Assembly (NCBI RefSeq): GCF_007673235.1
Contig: NZ_VDZH01000001.1
Coordinates: forward strand, 797,261-861,260
Length of the DNA: 64,000 nucleotides
From: Curtobacterium pusillum
GTDB lineage: Bacteria > Actinomycetota > Actinomycetes > Actinomycetales > Microbacteriaceae
Reading direction: 5' to 3'
Position numbers and translations under genes: made by a program. How positions within the stretch are numbered: the stretch's first letter is position 1; every line of letters starts with the position of its first letter. Positions 22,151-31,742 of this stretch are shown here, one piece after another. The notes under the pieces are model-generated. The model searched no databases. It saw only the letters and a list, made by a program, of their open reading frames with translations, and had not been told where the DNA came from.

Positions 22151-22209
22151 TCGAGTGAGCAGGAATCGTCGGGTCTTGCGCCGGGACCCGACGATTTCCG
22201 CTCACTCGA
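22151..22209. repeat. Long inverted repeat E upstream of dnaE
   Basis: 25-nt arms matching at 23 positions (left 22151-22175, right 22185-22209) around a 9-nt loop. Arm ends are TCGAGTGAGC / GCTCACTCGA. It lies in the 369-bp gap between dnaE and rluD, which also holds a family A hairpin and a family C element. It could end rluD transcription. I found no second copy in this window. Confidence 0.7.
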
Positions 22210-22230
22210 CGGGGTGGGGGCGGCCCACGA

Positions 22231-22274
22231 CGGCCTGGAGGCGCGGGGCGGGCCCGCCACGGGCCTCCAGGCCG
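22231..22274. repeat. Family A hairpin between rluD and dnaE
   Basis: Stem CGGCCTGGAGGC / GCCTCCAGGCCG (12 bp), an internal mismatch loop, then a GGCGGG/CCCGCC inner stem. A diverged family A element lying between two minus-strand genes, downstream of rluD. Confidence 0.65.
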
Positions 22275-22299
22275 GGACGTGGTGTGTCCAGGGCACGGG

Positions 22300-22390
22300 G
22301 CGAGGTCGCGAGACACGCCGCACGTCGGGCGTGCCGGTCGCACGAACTGCCGTTCCGGCGCGTTCCGGGCGGCACTTCGTGCGACCTCGC
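22300..22390. repeat. Family C element C2
   Basis: Outer arms GCGAGGTCGC / GCGACCTCGC enclose a second, longer hairpin. Its arms at 22336-22352 and 22370-22386 match at 16 of 17 positions (GGTCGCACGA...TGCCG). The GGTCGC motif is thus present twice direct and once inverted, the layout shared with C3-C6. It lies 30 nt past the rluD stop codon. Confidence 0.7.
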
Positions 22391-22419
22391 GCAACGGCGT
22401 GACGCGCCCGCCGCGCGCG

Positions 22420-23343
22420 CTACGCGGCGCGGATGCGGTCCAGCGCCAGCTGCAGGTCGTCGGGGTACTGCGCCTGGAACTCGACCCACTGGCCCGTCCG
22501 CGGGTGCTCGAACCCGAGCCGCACCGCGTCGAGCCACTGCCGCGTCAGCCCCAGCTCGTCCGCGAGCACCGGGTCCGCCCCGTACATCGTGTCGCCGACG
22601 AGCGGGTGCCGGGTCGCCGCCATGTGCACCCGGATCTGGTGGGTGCGCCCGGTCTCCAGGTGGACCTCGAGCAGGGTCGCGGACCGGAAGGCCTCGAGGG
22701 TCGCGTAGTGCGTCACGCTCGGCTTGCCGTCGGCCGTGACCGCGAACTTCCAGTCGCTCGAGGGGTGCCGACCGATGGGTGCGTCGACGGTGCCCGAGGT
22801 CGGGTCGGGGTGCCCCTGCGCGAGCGCGTGGTAGACCTTCTCGACCGTGCGCTCCTTGAACGCGCGCTTGAGGTGCGTGTAGGCCAACTCGGTCTTCGCG
22901 ACCACCATGAGTCCGGAGGTCCCGACGTCGAGGCGGTGCACGATGCCCGCACGCTCGGCGGCGCCTGAGGTCGCGATCGTGAACCCGGCGGCTGCGAGCC
23001 CACCCGGGACGGTCGGGCCGTCCCAGCCGGGCGACGGGTGCGCCGCGACGCCGACGGGCTTGTCCACCACGACGATGTCGTCGTCGTCGTGCACGATCGT
23101 CATGCCGGGGACCTCCACCGGGATGATCCGGGGGGCTTCCTTCGGGGTCCATTCGACCTGGAGCCACGAGTCAGCGTGCAGCCGGTCGGACTTGTCCACG
23201 GTGACCCCGTCGACGGTCACACCACCGGCAGCGACGACGTCGGCCGCGAAGGAGCGGCTGAACCCGAGGAGCTTGGCGATGGCGGCGTCGACACGCTCAC
23301 CGGCGAGCCCGTCCGGCACCGGCAGGGAACGCGACTCGGTCAC
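22420..23343 (-). CDS. rluD: 23S rRNA pseudouridine synthase, RluD family
   Basis: Converts uridines of 23S rRNA to pseudouridine, 307 residues. An N-terminal S4 RNA-binding domain ([25 protein letters not shown]) is followed by the catalytic domain with the active-site Asp in [11 protein letters not shown] (about residue 140). Conserved [14 protein letters not shown] and [10 protein letters not shown] come later. GTG 23343 overlaps the lspA stop (GTGA). The lspA-rluD pair is conserved across actinobacteria. The exact target uridines are assigned by family only. Confidence 0.94.
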   Translation of the reverse strand: MTESRSLPVPDGLAGERVDAAIAKLLGFSRSFAADVVAAGGVTVDGVTVDKSDRLHADSWLQVEWTPKEAPRIIPVEVPGMTIVHDDDDIVVVDKPVGVAAHPSPGWDGPTVPGGLAAAGFTIATSGAAERAGIVHRLDVGTSGLMVVAKTELAYTHLKRAFKERTVEKVYHALAQGHPDPTSGTVDAPIGRHPSSDWKFAVTADGKPSVTHYATLEAFRSATLLEVHLETGRTHQIRVHMAATRHPLVGDTMYGADPVLADELGLTRQWLDAVRLGFEHPRTGQWVEFQAQYPDDLQLALDRIRAA

Positions 23344-24008
23344 GTCGCGTCGTGCCCGAGGGACTCGCGGCCGTCACGCGGCGCGCGCGGGTCGTCGGAG
23401 GCAGGAGCGGACGTGGAGGCGCCTGCGGCGTCCGGCGCGGACGCACCGGCCCCGGAGTCGGCCGCGTCCGCCGCTCGCTGCTGCTTCGCGGTGAGGGCGC
23501 GCGAGCCGTCGAGGTTCACGCCGAAGATCACGAGCAGGACGAAGATCACCATGCTGACGCAGATGAACGAGTCCGCGATGTTGTAGATCGCCGGCATCAT
23601 CCACGGTGTCGAGATGAAGTCCACCACGTGGCCGCGACCGAAGCCGGGCTCACGGAAGAGCCGGTCGAGCAGGTTCCCGAGGGCCCCGCCGAGCAGCATG
23701 CCGAGCACCAGGGCCCACCACATCGAGCGGATGCGACGCGCGAACACGATGATCGCGACCACGACGGCGGTCGACACGATCGAGAACACCCACGTCATGT
23801 TCACCGCGAACGAGAACGCGGCGCCGGGGTTCCGCACGTACAGCAGCTGCAGTGCGTTGCCCAGCACGGGGACGACGGTGCCGTACGGCAGGTTGGCGAC
23901 GACGAGCGCCTTCACGCCCTGGTCGAGCGCCACCACCACGACAGCGGCGAAGGCCAGTGCCGCGATCGCGCGGACACTGACCTTCGCTCGTGATGCTGGT
24001 CGCGACAA
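23340..24008 (-). CDS. lspA: Prolipoprotein signal peptidase (LspA)
   Basis: Membrane aspartyl protease that cleaves signal peptides of lipoproteins, for example the ctaC and osmoprotectant-binding proteins in this window. 222 residues with four membrane helices. Conserved boxes are [21 protein letters not shown] (first catalytic Asp) and [12 protein letters not shown] (second catalytic Asp). The start is TTG at 24008, 2 nt after the divIVA stop. No ATG or GTG in frame precedes the first helix. The 50-residue Ala/Ser-rich C-terminal tail is beyond the conserved core. Confidence 0.93.
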   Translation of the reverse strand: MSRPASRAKVSVRAIAALAFAAVVVVALDQGVKALVVANLPYGTVVPVLGNALQLLYVRNPGAAFSFAVNMTWVFSIVSTAVVVAIIVFARRIRSMWWALVLGMLLGGALGNLLDRLFREPGFGRGHVVDFISTPWMMPAIYNIADSFICVSMVIFVLLVIFGVNLDGSRALTAKQQRAADAADSGAGASAPDAAGASTSAPASDDPRAPRDGRESLGHDAT

Positions 24009-24010
24009 CG

Positions 24011-24700
24011 TCAGTTGCCGACGCCCTGCGCCGACGCCGGCGCGGGGGTGAGACCGGACTGCTCGGGGGCCGAGCCGTCCAGCTCGTTGAGCTGCCCCTG
24101 GATGTAGCTCTTGAGCTGCGCACGGTAGTCGCGCTCGAAGGTGCGGAGCTCGTCGATCTTGCCCTCGAGCTGGCGCTGCTCCTGCTCGAGCACCGCGACA
24201 CGCTGACGGTTCGTGTTCTCGGTGTCGGCGATGATCTGGCGCTGCTTGGCCTCGGCCTCGGAGACGAGGCGGGCGGCCTGGGCGGTGCCCTCGGCGATGA
24301 GCGCGTCGCGCTTCTCGACACCCTCGCGCACGTGCTCCTCGTGGAGACGGCGGGCCAGGGTGAGGAGGTTCGTGGTGCCCTCGGTGTCCTCGTCCGCGGC
24401 GACCGTGGTGGCCGGAGCGGCGGCGGCGACCGGAGCGGGCTCCGGAGCAGCGGCCACGGGGGCGGGCTCCGGCTCGGGCTCGGGGGTCGCGACCGGAGCG
24501 GGCTGCTCCGCCTGGGCCGGCTTCGGCGCCGACTCGGCGGCCTGCAGGCGCTGACGGAGCTCGTCGTTCTCGGCCGTCAGGCGGCGCAGCTCGACCACGA
24601 CCTCGTCGAGGAAGTCGTCGACCTCGTCCTGGTCGTAGCCCTCGCGGAACTTCGTCGGCTGGAACCGCTTGTTGACTACGTCTTCCGGCGTCAAAGCCAT
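24011..24700 (-). CDS. divIVA: DivIVA/Wag31 polar growth and septum protein
   Basis: Coiled-coil scaffold that marks negatively curved membrane and directs polar cell-wall growth, 229 residues. The conserved N-terminal domain is ALTPEDVVNKRFQPTKFREGYDQ-like, with the EVDDFLDEVV coiled coil after it. A Pro/Ala/Glu-rich linker (residues ~58-100) separates it from a long second coiled coil (EAEAKQRQIIADTENTNRQ). ATG 24700 with GAGGTGA upstream. lspA follows after 2 nt. It lies 183 bp downstream of yggT and is the end of the dcw cluster. In mycobacteria Wag31 is a Ser/Thr kinase substrate. Confidence 0.95.
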   Translation of the reverse strand: MALTPEDVVNKRFQPTKFREGYDQDEVDDFLDEVVVELRRLTAENDELRQRLQAAESAPKPAQAEQPAPVATPEPEPEPAPVAAAPEPAPVAAAAPATTVAADEDTEGTTNLLTLARRLHEEHVREGVEKRDALIAEGTAQAARLVSEAEAKQRQIIADTENTNRQRVAVLEQEQRQLEGKIDELRTFERDYRAQLKSYIQGQLNELDGSAPEQSGLTPAPASAQGVGN

Positions 24701-24883
24701 TGCCGTCACCTCAATAGAACTGCTGAACGTGTGGAACCGTCTCGGTCCGACCGAATGTACCAGTCGTGCCGGGCGGTGCGGATGCCACGCCGGGGCGAGC
24801 ATCGATCCCGACCACCGTACACCGACGGGGACCGTGAACCGTGACCATGACCGGGCGTGGCGCGTGTCGCGGCTGGTCCGCGA

Positions 24884-25171
24884 CTAGATCAGGTAGCGCA
24901 CGACCGTCATCGCGATGATGACGACGAGCATCACGATCGTCCACCCGAAGTCGAGCGCCACCGGCCCCATCCGCAGCGGCGGGAGCGCCTTGCGGACGGT
25001 GCGGATCGGCGGGTCGGTCACGGTGTAGACGAACTCGGAGACCACGAGGAGTCCCCCGCGGGGCCGCCAGGAGCGGTTGTACGCCTGCACGATGTCGAGC
25101 GCGAACCGGCCCCACATCGTGAAGAAGTACAGCAGGAGGAGGAAGTACAGGATCGTGAAGATCGCGGACAC
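24884..25171 (-). CDS. YggT family membrane protein
   Basis: 95-residue protein with two membrane helices (FTILYFLLLLYFFTMWGRFA and VALDFGWTIVMLVVIIAMTV) flanking VTDPPIRTVRKALPP, the hallmark of the YggT family. It is always found between sepF and divIVA in this order in actinobacteria (Rv2146c position). Function unsettled, with roles suggested in division or osmotic tolerance. GTG start at 25171. A 20-nt perfect palindrome precedes it and may attenuate read-through from sepF. Confidence 0.9.
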   Translation of the reverse strand: MSAIFTILYFLLLLYFFTMWGRFALDIVQAYNRSWRPRGGLLVVSEFVYTVTDPPIRTVRKALPPLRMGPVALDFGWTIVMLVVIIAMTVVRYLI

Positions 25172-25196
25172 GATGGGGCTCGCTCGGCTCGGGTGG

Positions 25197-25216
25197 GCGT
25201 CGTCACGTGACGACGC
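25197..25216 (-). promoter_or_regulatory. Perfect 20-nt palindrome between sepF and yggT
   Basis: GCGTCGTCACGTGACGACGC, a perfect dyad midway in the 71-bp gap between the sepF stop and the yggT start. It may be a weak terminator or attenuator in the RNA, or a protein-binding dyad. Sequence does not decide. Confidence 0.5.
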
Positions 25217-25242
25217 TCACGGGGCGGGTGGGCCTGAGGGAC

Positions 25243-25809
25243 TCAGGACTGGGCGAAGAAGGACGCCTCGATGTCGGACTCTACCTCAGGCGCCTCACCG
25301 CTCACCGCGACGTGCGCCGGGGAGAGGAGGAACACCTTGTTGGTGACCCGCTCGATCTTGCCGTAGAGGCCGAGCGACAGGCCGGAGGCGAAGTCGATCA
25401 TGCGACGGGCGTCCGCCTCGGTCATCTGCGAGAGGTTGATGATGACGGGGATGCCATCGCGGAAGCTCTCGGCGATGGACTGGGCGTCCTTGTACTCGCG
25501 CGGGTGGACGGTGAGGATCTCGTTCATTTCCTGGACCGGTGCTGCCTTCTGTGCGGTCGTGTGCGAGCGGCGGAGCGGGGTGACCTGGGCACCGCGCTGG
25601 TGGGTGTGCGTCTTGGTCTCGACGGGGGCGGGCGCCACGGGCGCCGCAGTCGCCGCGGGGGCCTCCTGCGCTGCCGGGGACGGCGTCGGAGCCGCGGCCG
25701 GAGCGGACTGCTGCCGCGCAGGCTGCTGCTGCGGCTGCTCGTCCTCGTACTCGAGTTCCTCGTCGGCGAGGCCGAGGTAGACCATCGTCTTCTTCAGCGG
25801 GTTGGCCAT
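25243..25809 (-). CDS. sepF: Cell division protein SepF
   Basis: Membrane-binding partner that tethers FtsZ in bacteria lacking FtsA, 188 residues. The N-terminal amphipathic membrane-targeting helix is [19 protein letters not shown] Gln/Ala/Pro-rich linker (residues ~25-75) follows, then the globular FtsZ-binding domain ([42 protein letters not shown]). It lies 43 bp after yggS and two genes from ftsZ. It binds the FtsZ C-terminal peptide (DVPDFLK) seen in ftsZ of this window. Confidence 0.95.
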   Translation of the reverse strand: MANPLKKTMVYLGLADEELEYEDEQPQQQPARQQSAPAAAPTPSPAAQEAPAATAAPVAPAPVETKTHTHQRGAQVTPLRRSHTTAQKAAPVQEMNEILTVHPREYKDAQSIAESFRDGIPVIINLSQMTEADARRMIDFASGLSLGLYGKIERVTNKVFLLSPAHVAVSGEAPEVESDIEASFFAQS

Positions 25810-25852
25810 GGTTCCTCCGGAGTTCGTGCTCGTGGATGCCCTTGGGACGAGG

Positions 25853-26578
25853 CTAGGGCGTGACCGGGCGTTCTCCCGTGATTGCGGTGCCGATCCGGAG
25901 GTGTGTCGCGCCCTCCGCGATCGCCTCGGCGTAGTCGTTGCTCATCCCGGCGGAGATGTCCGTGGCGTCCGGCGCGAGCGACACCACGCGTTCGGAGATC
26001 GACCGGAGCCGGGCGAAGGCCGCGCGGGGTTCTTCGTCGAGCGGCGCGACGGCCATCACCCCGCGCAACCGGATCGTGCCGGTGCCGAGCACCCGCGACA
26101 CCATCGTCTCGACGTCGTCGGGCTGCACGCCCCCGCGACCCGGGTCGGAGGTCAGGTTCACCTGCACGAAGCCGTCCACGACGGGTGGCTCGGGTTCCGC
26201 CTCGGTCGGCGCGAAGGCGTCGACGACCGACGCGCGGTCGAGCGACTGCACGACGTGCGCGTAGCGCCGGACCTGCCGGGCCTTCTTCGACTGCAGCTGC
26301 CCGACGAAGTGCCACGTCAGCGGCAGGTCGGCCAGCGCCGCGGCCTTCTCCTGCGCCTCCTGGTGGCGGTTCTCCCCCACGTCGGTCACGCCGAGCGCGG
26401 CGAGGTCGCGGACGAGCGACGCCGGGTGGTACTTCGTGACGACGACGAGCGTCAGCTCGTCAGCCGACCGCCCTGCGGCTCGCGCCGCGTCGGAGATGCC
26501 CTGCCTGACGGACGCGAGACGCGCCTCCAGTCCGCCGTCTGGTGACGGATCGGTCTGGAGGCGCGGGTCGTCTGACAA
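25853..26578 (-). CDS. YggS family PLP-binding homeostasis protein
   Basis: PLP-binding fold-type III barrel that buffers pyridoxal phosphate, 241 residues if TTG 26578 is used. Motifs: [15 protein letters not shown] (PLP Lys), [31 protein letters not shown] and the C-terminal [10 protein letters not shown]. Family members usually begin close to the segment [12 protein letters not shown]. The extra 16 residues here ([16 protein letters not shown]) are encoded by a family A palindrome, and no ATG or GTG exists further in before the conserved core. It follows ftsZ after 6 nt. The pgeF/yfiH gene that often sits between them is absent. Confidence 0.88.
   Translation of the reverse strand: MSDDPRLQTDPSPDGGLEARLASVRQGISDAARAAGRSADELTLVVVTKYHPASLVRDLAALGVTDVGENRHQEAQEKAAALADLPLTWHFVGQLQSKKARQVRRYAHVVQSLDRASVVDAFAPTEAEPEPPVVDGFVQVNLTSDPGRGGVQPDDVETMVSRVLGTGTIRLRGVMAVAPLDEEPRAAFARLRSISERVVSLAPDATDISAGMSNDYAEAIAEGATHLRIGTAITGERPVTP
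26520..26565. repeat. Family A hairpin inside the 5' end of yggS
   Basis: 11-bp arms CGCGCCTCCAG / CTGGAGGCGCG with a 24-nt loop. In other junctions this element is intergenic. Here it falls within the first 20 codons of the yggS reading frame, just after ftsZ. As RNA it would form soon after the start codon. Confidence 0.7.
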
Positions 26579-26584
26579 CGCTGC

Positions 26585-27745
26585 TTACTTCAGGAAGTCG
26601 GGGACGTCGAGCTCGTCGTCATCGTCGTCGAAGGCCGGGTCGGCGGCGCGCTGCGCCGGCGCCTCGTGCTCCTGCGACGCCCAGGAGGGCGACGAGTCCT
26701 CGATCGACCCGGTACCGACGGCGGAGGCCACGGGGAGCGTCGCGCCGGCCTCGGGGTCGACGTAGCTCGAGCGGCGTTCCTTCTGCTGCTGCTGCGGTTC
26801 GCCACCGTCGAAGCCGGCGGCTATGACGGTCACGCGCACCTCGTCGCCGAGGGTGTCGTCGATGACCGCACCGAAGATGATGTTCGCCTCCGGGTGGACG
26901 GCTTCCTGCACGAGACGCGCGGCGTCGTTGATCTCGAAGATGCCGAGGTTCGAGCCGCCCTGGATCGAGAGCAGCACACCGTGCGCACCGTCGATCGAGG
27001 CCTCGAGCAGCGGGGACGCGACGGCGAGCTCGGCCGCCTTGATCGCCCGGTCGGCACCCCGCGAGGAGCCGATGCCCATGAGCGCGGAGCCGGCGCCCTG
27101 CATGACCGACTTGACGTCGGCGAAGTCGAGGTTGATGAGACCCGGGGTCGTGATGAGGTCGGTGATGCCCTGCACGCCGGCGAGCAGCACCTGGTCGGCG
27201 GTCGCGAAGGCCTCGACCATGGAGATGCCGCGGTCGCTGATCTCGAGCAGACGGTCGTTCGGCACGACGATGAGCGTGTCGACCTCGTCCTTGAGCCCGG
27301 CGACGCCGTTCTCGGCCTGGGACTGGCGACGCTTGCCCTCGAAGCTGAACGGCTTCGTCACGACACCGATGGTGAGCGCACCGATGGACTTCGCGATGCG
27401 GGCGACCACGGGCGCACCACCCGTGCCGGTCCCACCGCCCTCGCCGGCGGTGACGAACACCATGTCGGCGCCCGCGAGTGCTTCCTCGATCTCCTCGGCG
27501 TGGTCCTCGGCGGCTCGTCGGCCGACCTCGGGGTCCGCGCCGGCGCCGAGGCCACGGGTGATCTCGCGGCCGACGTCGAGCTTGACGTCGGCGTCGCTGA
27601 GGAGCAGTGCCTGCGCGTCGGTGTTGATCGCGATGAACTCGACCCCACGGAGGCCGAGCTCGATCATGCGGTTGACGGCGTTGACGCCGCCGCCGCCGAC
27701 ACCGACGACCTTGATGACGGCGAGGTAGTTGTGGTTCGTGGTCAC
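26585..27745 (-). CDS. ftsZ: Cell division GTPase FtsZ
   Basis: Tubulin-like GTPase that forms the Z-ring, 386 residues. Start is GTG at 27745 with GGAGG 10 nt upstream. N-terminal [14 protein letters not shown], the tubulin signature GGGTGTG at residues 103-109 and the T7-loop region [11 protein letters not shown] are intact. A Gln/Ser-rich linker of about 60 residues precedes the C-terminal peptide [11 protein letters not shown], the binding site of SepF and FtsW in actinobacteria. It is separated from ftsQ by 150 bp, so it likely has its own promoter. A TCAA-N7-TTGA dyad sits 24 bp before the start. Confidence 0.98.
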   Translation of the reverse strand: MTTNHNYLAVIKVVGVGGGGVNAVNRMIELGLRGVEFIAINTDAQALLLSDADVKLDVGREITRGLGAGADPEVGRRAAEDHAEEIEEALAGADMVFVTAGEGGGTGTGGAPVVARIAKSIGALTIGVVTKPFSFEGKRRQSQAENGVAGLKDEVDTLIVVPNDRLLEISDRGISMVEAFATADQVLLAGVQGITDLITTPGLINLDFADVKSVMQGAGSALMGIGSSRGADRAIKAAELAVASPLLEASIDGAHGVLLSIQGGSNLGIFEINDAARLVQEAVHPEANIIFGAVIDDTLGDEVRVTVIAAGFDGGEPQQQQKERRSSYVDPEAGATLPVASAVGTGSIEDSSPSWASQEHEAPAQRAADPAFDDDDDELDVPDFLK

Positions 27746-27768
27746 GTCAGTCAGGCCTCCGGTCGAAC

Positions 27769-27787
27769 CCTCAACCTCTACTTGAAG
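27769..27787. promoter_or_regulatory. Dyad upstream of ftsZ (candidate MerR-family site)
   Basis: CCTCAA-N7-TTGAAG, an imperfect dyad with a 7-bp spacer, starting 24 bp upstream of the ftsZ start. The same core, TCAA-N7-TTGA, lies upstream of the merR gene at 60302-60862. In Corynebacterium glutamicum the MerR-type protein FtsR acts at the ftsZ promoter, and its homologue is encoded at 61013-61717. Confidence 0.45.
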
Positions 27788-27895
27788 TTCAGGGGCAATG
27801 CTGGTAGATGTGGTGCTGGCTTCGACGCTACGGGTGCGCTCCGGGCACTGTCGCCCCGCCACGCCGCGTGTCGCGCGATTCCGCGACTTCTTCCG

Positions 27896-29167
27896 CTACT
27901 TCTTCGCGCGGATGACGCCGTTGTCGGGAGCGCTGACGTCGTACTCGACGACGACACCGGGGTTCCGGGCCGCGTGGTCCTTGACGAGGGCCGCGAGCAG
28001 GGCCGCCTTGGCGTCCGACTGCTCCGGGTTGCCCCAGACCACGCTCGACCCGTCCTTCAGGGTGAGCGTCACGTCGTCCGCGGTCGACGCCTTCACGCTC
28101 GTCACCTGCTGGCGCACCGTCGACGGGAGCGCGAGCACGACCTCGGTCATGGTGCGGAACACCGACGAGCCGAGCTTCGCGCTGCCGATGTCGGCGACGG
28201 GCATGTTCGCGGGCTGCGTGGGCGAGGACTGCACGACGATGCCGGCCGGGTCCACCAGGTCGAAGGACTTCCCCGACTGCACGGCCACGACCGGGGTGCG
28301 CTCGGTCACGGTCACCACGAGGGTGTGCGGCGGCGCCTCCTCGGTCACGTAGCTCTCGATCAGGGGGAAGCCGGCGATGTCCTTCTTGATGGCGTCGAAG
28401 TCGAGCCGGGCGAGCGGGGTGCCGATCTGGTCGGAGAGGGCCTGCCGGAGCTGGGTCTCGTCGACGCGGTTCGTGCCCTTGATCTCGATCGTCTGCAGGG
28501 CCATCAGCGGCGAGAACACCGCGACGAGGATCGACACGCCGAACACCAGGACGATGCTCGCGGCGGTGATCCAGGCGGCGCGGCGGTGCCTGCTGCGACG
28601 CGTGAAGCGGCGGACCTCGGCGCGTTCGAGCAGGCGACGGCGACGCTTGGCGACCCGGGCCTCTCGGGCGGTCTCGGCGGCCCGGACACCGGCGCCGATC
28701 GGGGTCTCGTGGGCGTCGGTGGCCGCGTCGCGGTGCTCGTCCGCGAGCAGGTCCGCCACGGTTGCGCCCGCCTGCGGACGTCGCGCCCCGTCACTGTCGG
28801 GCGCGATGTCCGCCGCGGGGCGCGATTCGGGGTGGTCCTCGTCGGGCGTGTACTCGCGCAGCCGGTCCTTGACGGTCGAGAACCCGGCGCCGATACCGGC
28901 ACCGAGGCGGCGACCGGCGGCGCCGGCGAAGGCGCCCGCTCGGTCGCGGGTCGACGTGCCGGACTCCTCCGGGGCAGTGGACGCGACCGCTTCGTCGACC
29001 GTGTCCTGCGGGGCGGGGTCGGGCTGCGCTTCCCGGACGTCCTGCCGTGCGTCCCGGGACGGACGCCGCGGGATCAGCGGGGCACGGCGCTGCCGGGGCG
29101 CCTGGGCGTCACCGGCAGGTGCGTCCGGCTGCTCCGGACGCTCGTCGAACCCCTCCGGACGCTTCAC
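27896..29167 (-). CDS. ftsQ: Cell division protein FtsQ/DivIB
   Basis: Single-pass septal protein that links FtsL/FtsB to the ring, 423 residues, longer than usual. The cytoplasmic N-terminus of roughly 200 residues is disordered, Arg/Ala/Asp-rich. The membrane helix is [21 protein letters not shown]. Extracellularly the POTRA domain ([36 protein letters not shown]) and the beta domain ([21 protein letters not shown]) follow. GTG 29167 overlaps the murC stop (GTGA). Nothing with clear gene character lies in the 150 bp towards ftsZ. Confidence 0.93.
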   Translation of the reverse strand: MKRPEGFDERPEQPDAPAGDAQAPRQRRAPLIPRRPSRDARQDVREAQPDPAPQDTVDEAVASTAPEESGTSTRDRAGAFAGAAGRRLGAGIGAGFSTVKDRLREYTPDEDHPESRPAADIAPDSDGARRPQAGATVADLLADEHRDAATDAHETPIGAGVRAAETAREARVAKRRRRLLERAEVRRFTRRSRHRRAAWITAASIVLVFGVSILVAVFSPLMALQTIEIKGTNRVDETQLRQALSDQIGTPLARLDFDAIKKDIAGFPLIESYVTEEAPPHTLVVTVTERTPVVAVQSGKSFDLVDPAGIVVQSSPTQPANMPVADIGSAKLGSSVFRTMTEVVLALPSTVRQQVTSVKASTADDVTLTLKDGSSVVWGNPEQSDAKAALLAALVKDHAARNPGVVVEYDVSAPDNGVIRAKK

Positions 29168-30588
29168 CGGGACAGCGCGCTCTCGTCGTGCTGCAGGGCG
29201 CCGATGACCTGGGGGATGATCCGGTACACGTCGCCGCAGCTCAGCGTCATGATGATGTCGCCCTCGCGCGCCACGGCGGCGGCACGGGCGGCGGCCTCGT
29301 CCCAGTCGGGCAGGAACTCCACGCGGGACTGGTCCGCGAAGCGCTCCTGAACGAGGGCACCGGTCACACCGGGCTCCGGGTCCTCGCGTGCGCCGTAGAC
29401 GTCGAGCACGACGGTGTGGTCGGCGAGCTCCTCGTAGACCTTCGCGAAGTCCCCGGCCATCAGGCGCGTGCGGGAGTACAGGTGCGGCTGGTGGATCGCG
29501 ATGATCCGGCCGTCGCCGACGACGTTGCGGGCGGCCTTGAGCGCCGCGGCGACCTCGGTCGGGTGGTGGGCGTAGTCGTCGTACACGGACACGCCGCGCT
29601 CGACACCGTGCAGCTCGAAGCGCCGCTGGGTACCGCCGAAGGACTCGATGCCGCGGATCGCGTCCGCCGGGGCGACGCCGAGTCCGGTCAGCACCGCGAA
29701 CGCGCCGACGGCGTTGATCGCGTTGTGGCGTCCGGGGACGCGGAGGGTCAGGTGGTGCGCCTCGCCGCCCGCGCGGAAGTCGACCTCGACGCCGGCGGAC
29801 TCGGTGACGCCCTCGATCCGGACGTCCGCGTCGGCGGCCTCGCCGAAGGTGACGACCTCGGGGGCGTCCTCCCGCTGGCGGACACCGGCGGTGACGGCCT
29901 TCGCGCCCGCGTCGTCGCTCGAGATGACGACCCGCTCGGAGGCCTTCGCGGCGAACTCGACGAAGGCCTCGATGAAGGCCTCCTCGCTGCCGTAGTGGTC
30001 GAGGTGGTCGGCGTCGACGTTCGTGACGAGCGCGACCGCGACGTCGTAGAGCAGGAACGAGCCGTCGGACTCGTCGGCCTCGACGACGAACAGGTCGCTC
30101 GACCCCGGTGCCGAGCTCGTGCCGAGCGACTGGATGACCCCGCCGTTGACGAAGCTCGGGTCGAGGCCGAGTTCGACCAGGGCGGTGACGATCATGCCGG
30201 TCGAGGTGGTCTTGCCGTGAGCGCCCGCGACCGCGACCAGGCGGTGCTCGGCGATCAGCGCGGCGAGGGCCTGCGAGCGGTGCAGGACGGGGATGCCGCG
30301 GCGCTGTGCCTCGAGGAGCTCGGGGTTGTCCGGCCAGAGCGCGCTCGTGACGACGAGGGTGTCCGCGTCGCCGACGTTCGCGGCGTCGTGGCCGATGTGC
30401 ACCTCGGCGCCGAGGTCGCGCATCGTGCCGGTGGTGGCGGTCTCGCGGGAGTCACTGCCCGTCACGCGGTGGCCGGCGGCGAGGAACAGCCGGGCGATGC
30501 CACTCATGCCGGAGCCGCCGATGCCGACGAAGTGCACCGTGCCGAGGTCGTCCGGGATCGGCTGCGTCAGGTCCGGCTTGATGGTCAT
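29164..30588 (-). CDS. murC: UDP-N-acetylmuramate--L-alanine ligase
   Basis: Adds L-Ala to UDP-MurNAc, the first peptide-stem step in peptidoglycan synthesis, 474 residues. [14 protein letters not shown] binds the uridine part, [12 protein letters not shown] is the ATP P-loop, and DADHLDHYG and [10 protein letters not shown] are the other Mur ligase marks. ATG 30588 overlaps the murG stop (ATGA) and its own stop overlaps ftsQ. Cytoplasmic. Confidence 0.97.
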   Translation of the reverse strand: MTIKPDLTQPIPDDLGTVHFVGIGGSGMSGIARLFLAAGHRVTGSDSRETATTGTMRDLGAEVHIGHDAANVGDADTLVVTSALWPDNPELLEAQRRGIPVLHRSQALAALIAEHRLVAVAGAHGKTTSTGMIVTALVELGLDPSFVNGGVIQSLGTSSAPGSSDLFVVEADESDGSFLLYDVAVALVTNVDADHLDHYGSEEAFIEAFVEFAAKASERVVISSDDAGAKAVTAGVRQREDAPEVVTFGEAADADVRIEGVTESAGVEVDFRAGGEAHHLTLRVPGRHNAINAVGAFAVLTGLGVAPADAIRGIESFGGTQRRFELHGVERGVSVYDDYAHHPTEVAAALKAARNVVGDGRIIAIHQPHLYSRTRLMAGDFAKVYEELADHTVVLDVYGAREDPEPGVTGALVQERFADQSRVEFLPDWDEAAARAAAVAREGDIIMTLSCGDVYRIIPQVIGALQHDESALSR

Positions 30589-31742
30589 CGTTCCTCCGTG
30601 GTGCTGTCGTCCTGCGCGGTTGGCGCGTCCTGCGAGTCCTTCGCGGCGGGCGCGTCCTTCGCGCCCCGTGCGCGCTTCGCCGCGTCGAGGACGAGGTCGG
30701 TCATCCGGTCGGCGCCGTCGCGGTGCCCGACGCTGCCGGCGCGCACCGTCATGTCCGCGATCCGGGCCCGGTCCTGCAGGATGTTCAGGAGCTGGAACGT
30801 CACCCAGTCCTCGTCGAATTCCGCGTCGGCGACCAGGACCGCTCCCCCGGCGTCGACGACGTCCTTCGCGTTGTGGCGCTGCTCGCCGTTGCCGACAGGG
30901 TACGGCACCAGGACGCTCGGCAGCCCGACGGCGGTGAGCTCGCAGACCATGCCGGCTCCCGCACGGGAGACCACGAAGTCGCTCGCCGCGTACGCCAGAT
31001 CCATCCGGTCGCAGTACGGCAGCACGTGGTAGCCGTCGAGGTCGCTCGGGCCGATGTCCGAGTTGCCGCCGACGACGTGCAGGACCTGCCAGCCCGCGCC
31101 GACGATCGTCGCCGCCGCCTTGTTCACCGTGCGGTTGATGCTCCGAGCGCCCGAGGACCCGCCGGTGACGAGCAGGACCGGACGGTCGGCGTCCAGCCCG
31201 AACTCGGCGAGGCCCTCGGCGCGGCTGGCACGGCGGTCGAGCGACTCGATCTCGCGGCGGAGCGGCATGCCGACGAGCCGGCCGTGCCGGAGCCGGGTGT
31301 TCGAGAAGGTCAGGCCGACGTGCTCGGTGAGGAAGGCCGCCAGGCGGTTCGCCAGGCCGGGCTTCGCGTTCTGCTCGTGCACGACGATCGGGGTGCCCGT
31401 GCGCCTGGCCGCGATGTAGGCCGGGGCGGCCGCGTAGCCACCGACGCCGAGGACGACCTCGACGTCGTGCTCGCGGATGATCTGCTCGGTGCGCTTGACC
31501 GCGCCCCAGAACCGCTTCGGGAAGCGGAGCGCGGCTGCGTTCGGCTTGCGCGGGAACGGCAGGCGCGGGATGGTCAGCAGCTCGTAGCCGCGCATCGGGA
31601 CGAGCCGGGACTCGAGCCCCTCCGCGGTGCCGAGGACGATGACCTCGGCGTCCGCTTCGCGCTCGGTCAACCGGTCGGCGACCGCGAGCAGCGGGTTGAC
31701 GTGGCCGGCGGTGCCGCCGCCGGCGAAGAGGTACTTGCTCAC
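30585..31742 (-). CDS. murG: Undecaprenyl-PP-MurNAc-pentapeptide GlcNAc transferase
   Basis: Glycosyltransferase (GT28) that turns lipid I into lipid II at the inner face of the membrane, 385 residues. The N-terminal [15 protein letters not shown] loop, the hydrophobic membrane-contact patch, [13 protein letters not shown] and the UDP-GlcNAc-binding region [21 protein letters not shown] are visible. The Ala/Asp-rich C-terminal extension of about 30 residues is not conserved. GTG 31742 overlaps the ftsW stop (GTGA). Confidence 0.97.
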   Translation of the reverse strand: MSKYLFAGGGTAGHVNPLLAVADRLTEREADAEVIVLGTAEGLESRLVPMRGYELLTIPRLPFPRKPNAAALRFPKRFWGAVKRTEQIIREHDVEVVLGVGGYAAAPAYIAARRTGTPIVVHEQNAKPGLANRLAAFLTEHVGLTFSNTRLRHGRLVGMPLRREIESLDRRASRAEGLAEFGLDADRPVLLVTGGSSGARSINRTVNKAAATIVGAGWQVLHVVGGNSDIGPSDLDGYHVLPYCDRMDLAYAASDFVVSRAGAGMVCELTAVGLPSVLVPYPVGNGEQRHNAKDVVDAGGAVLVADAEFDEDWVTFQLLNILQDRARIADMTVRAGSVGHRDGADRMTDLVLDAAKRARGAKDAPAAKDSQDAPTAQDDSTTEER

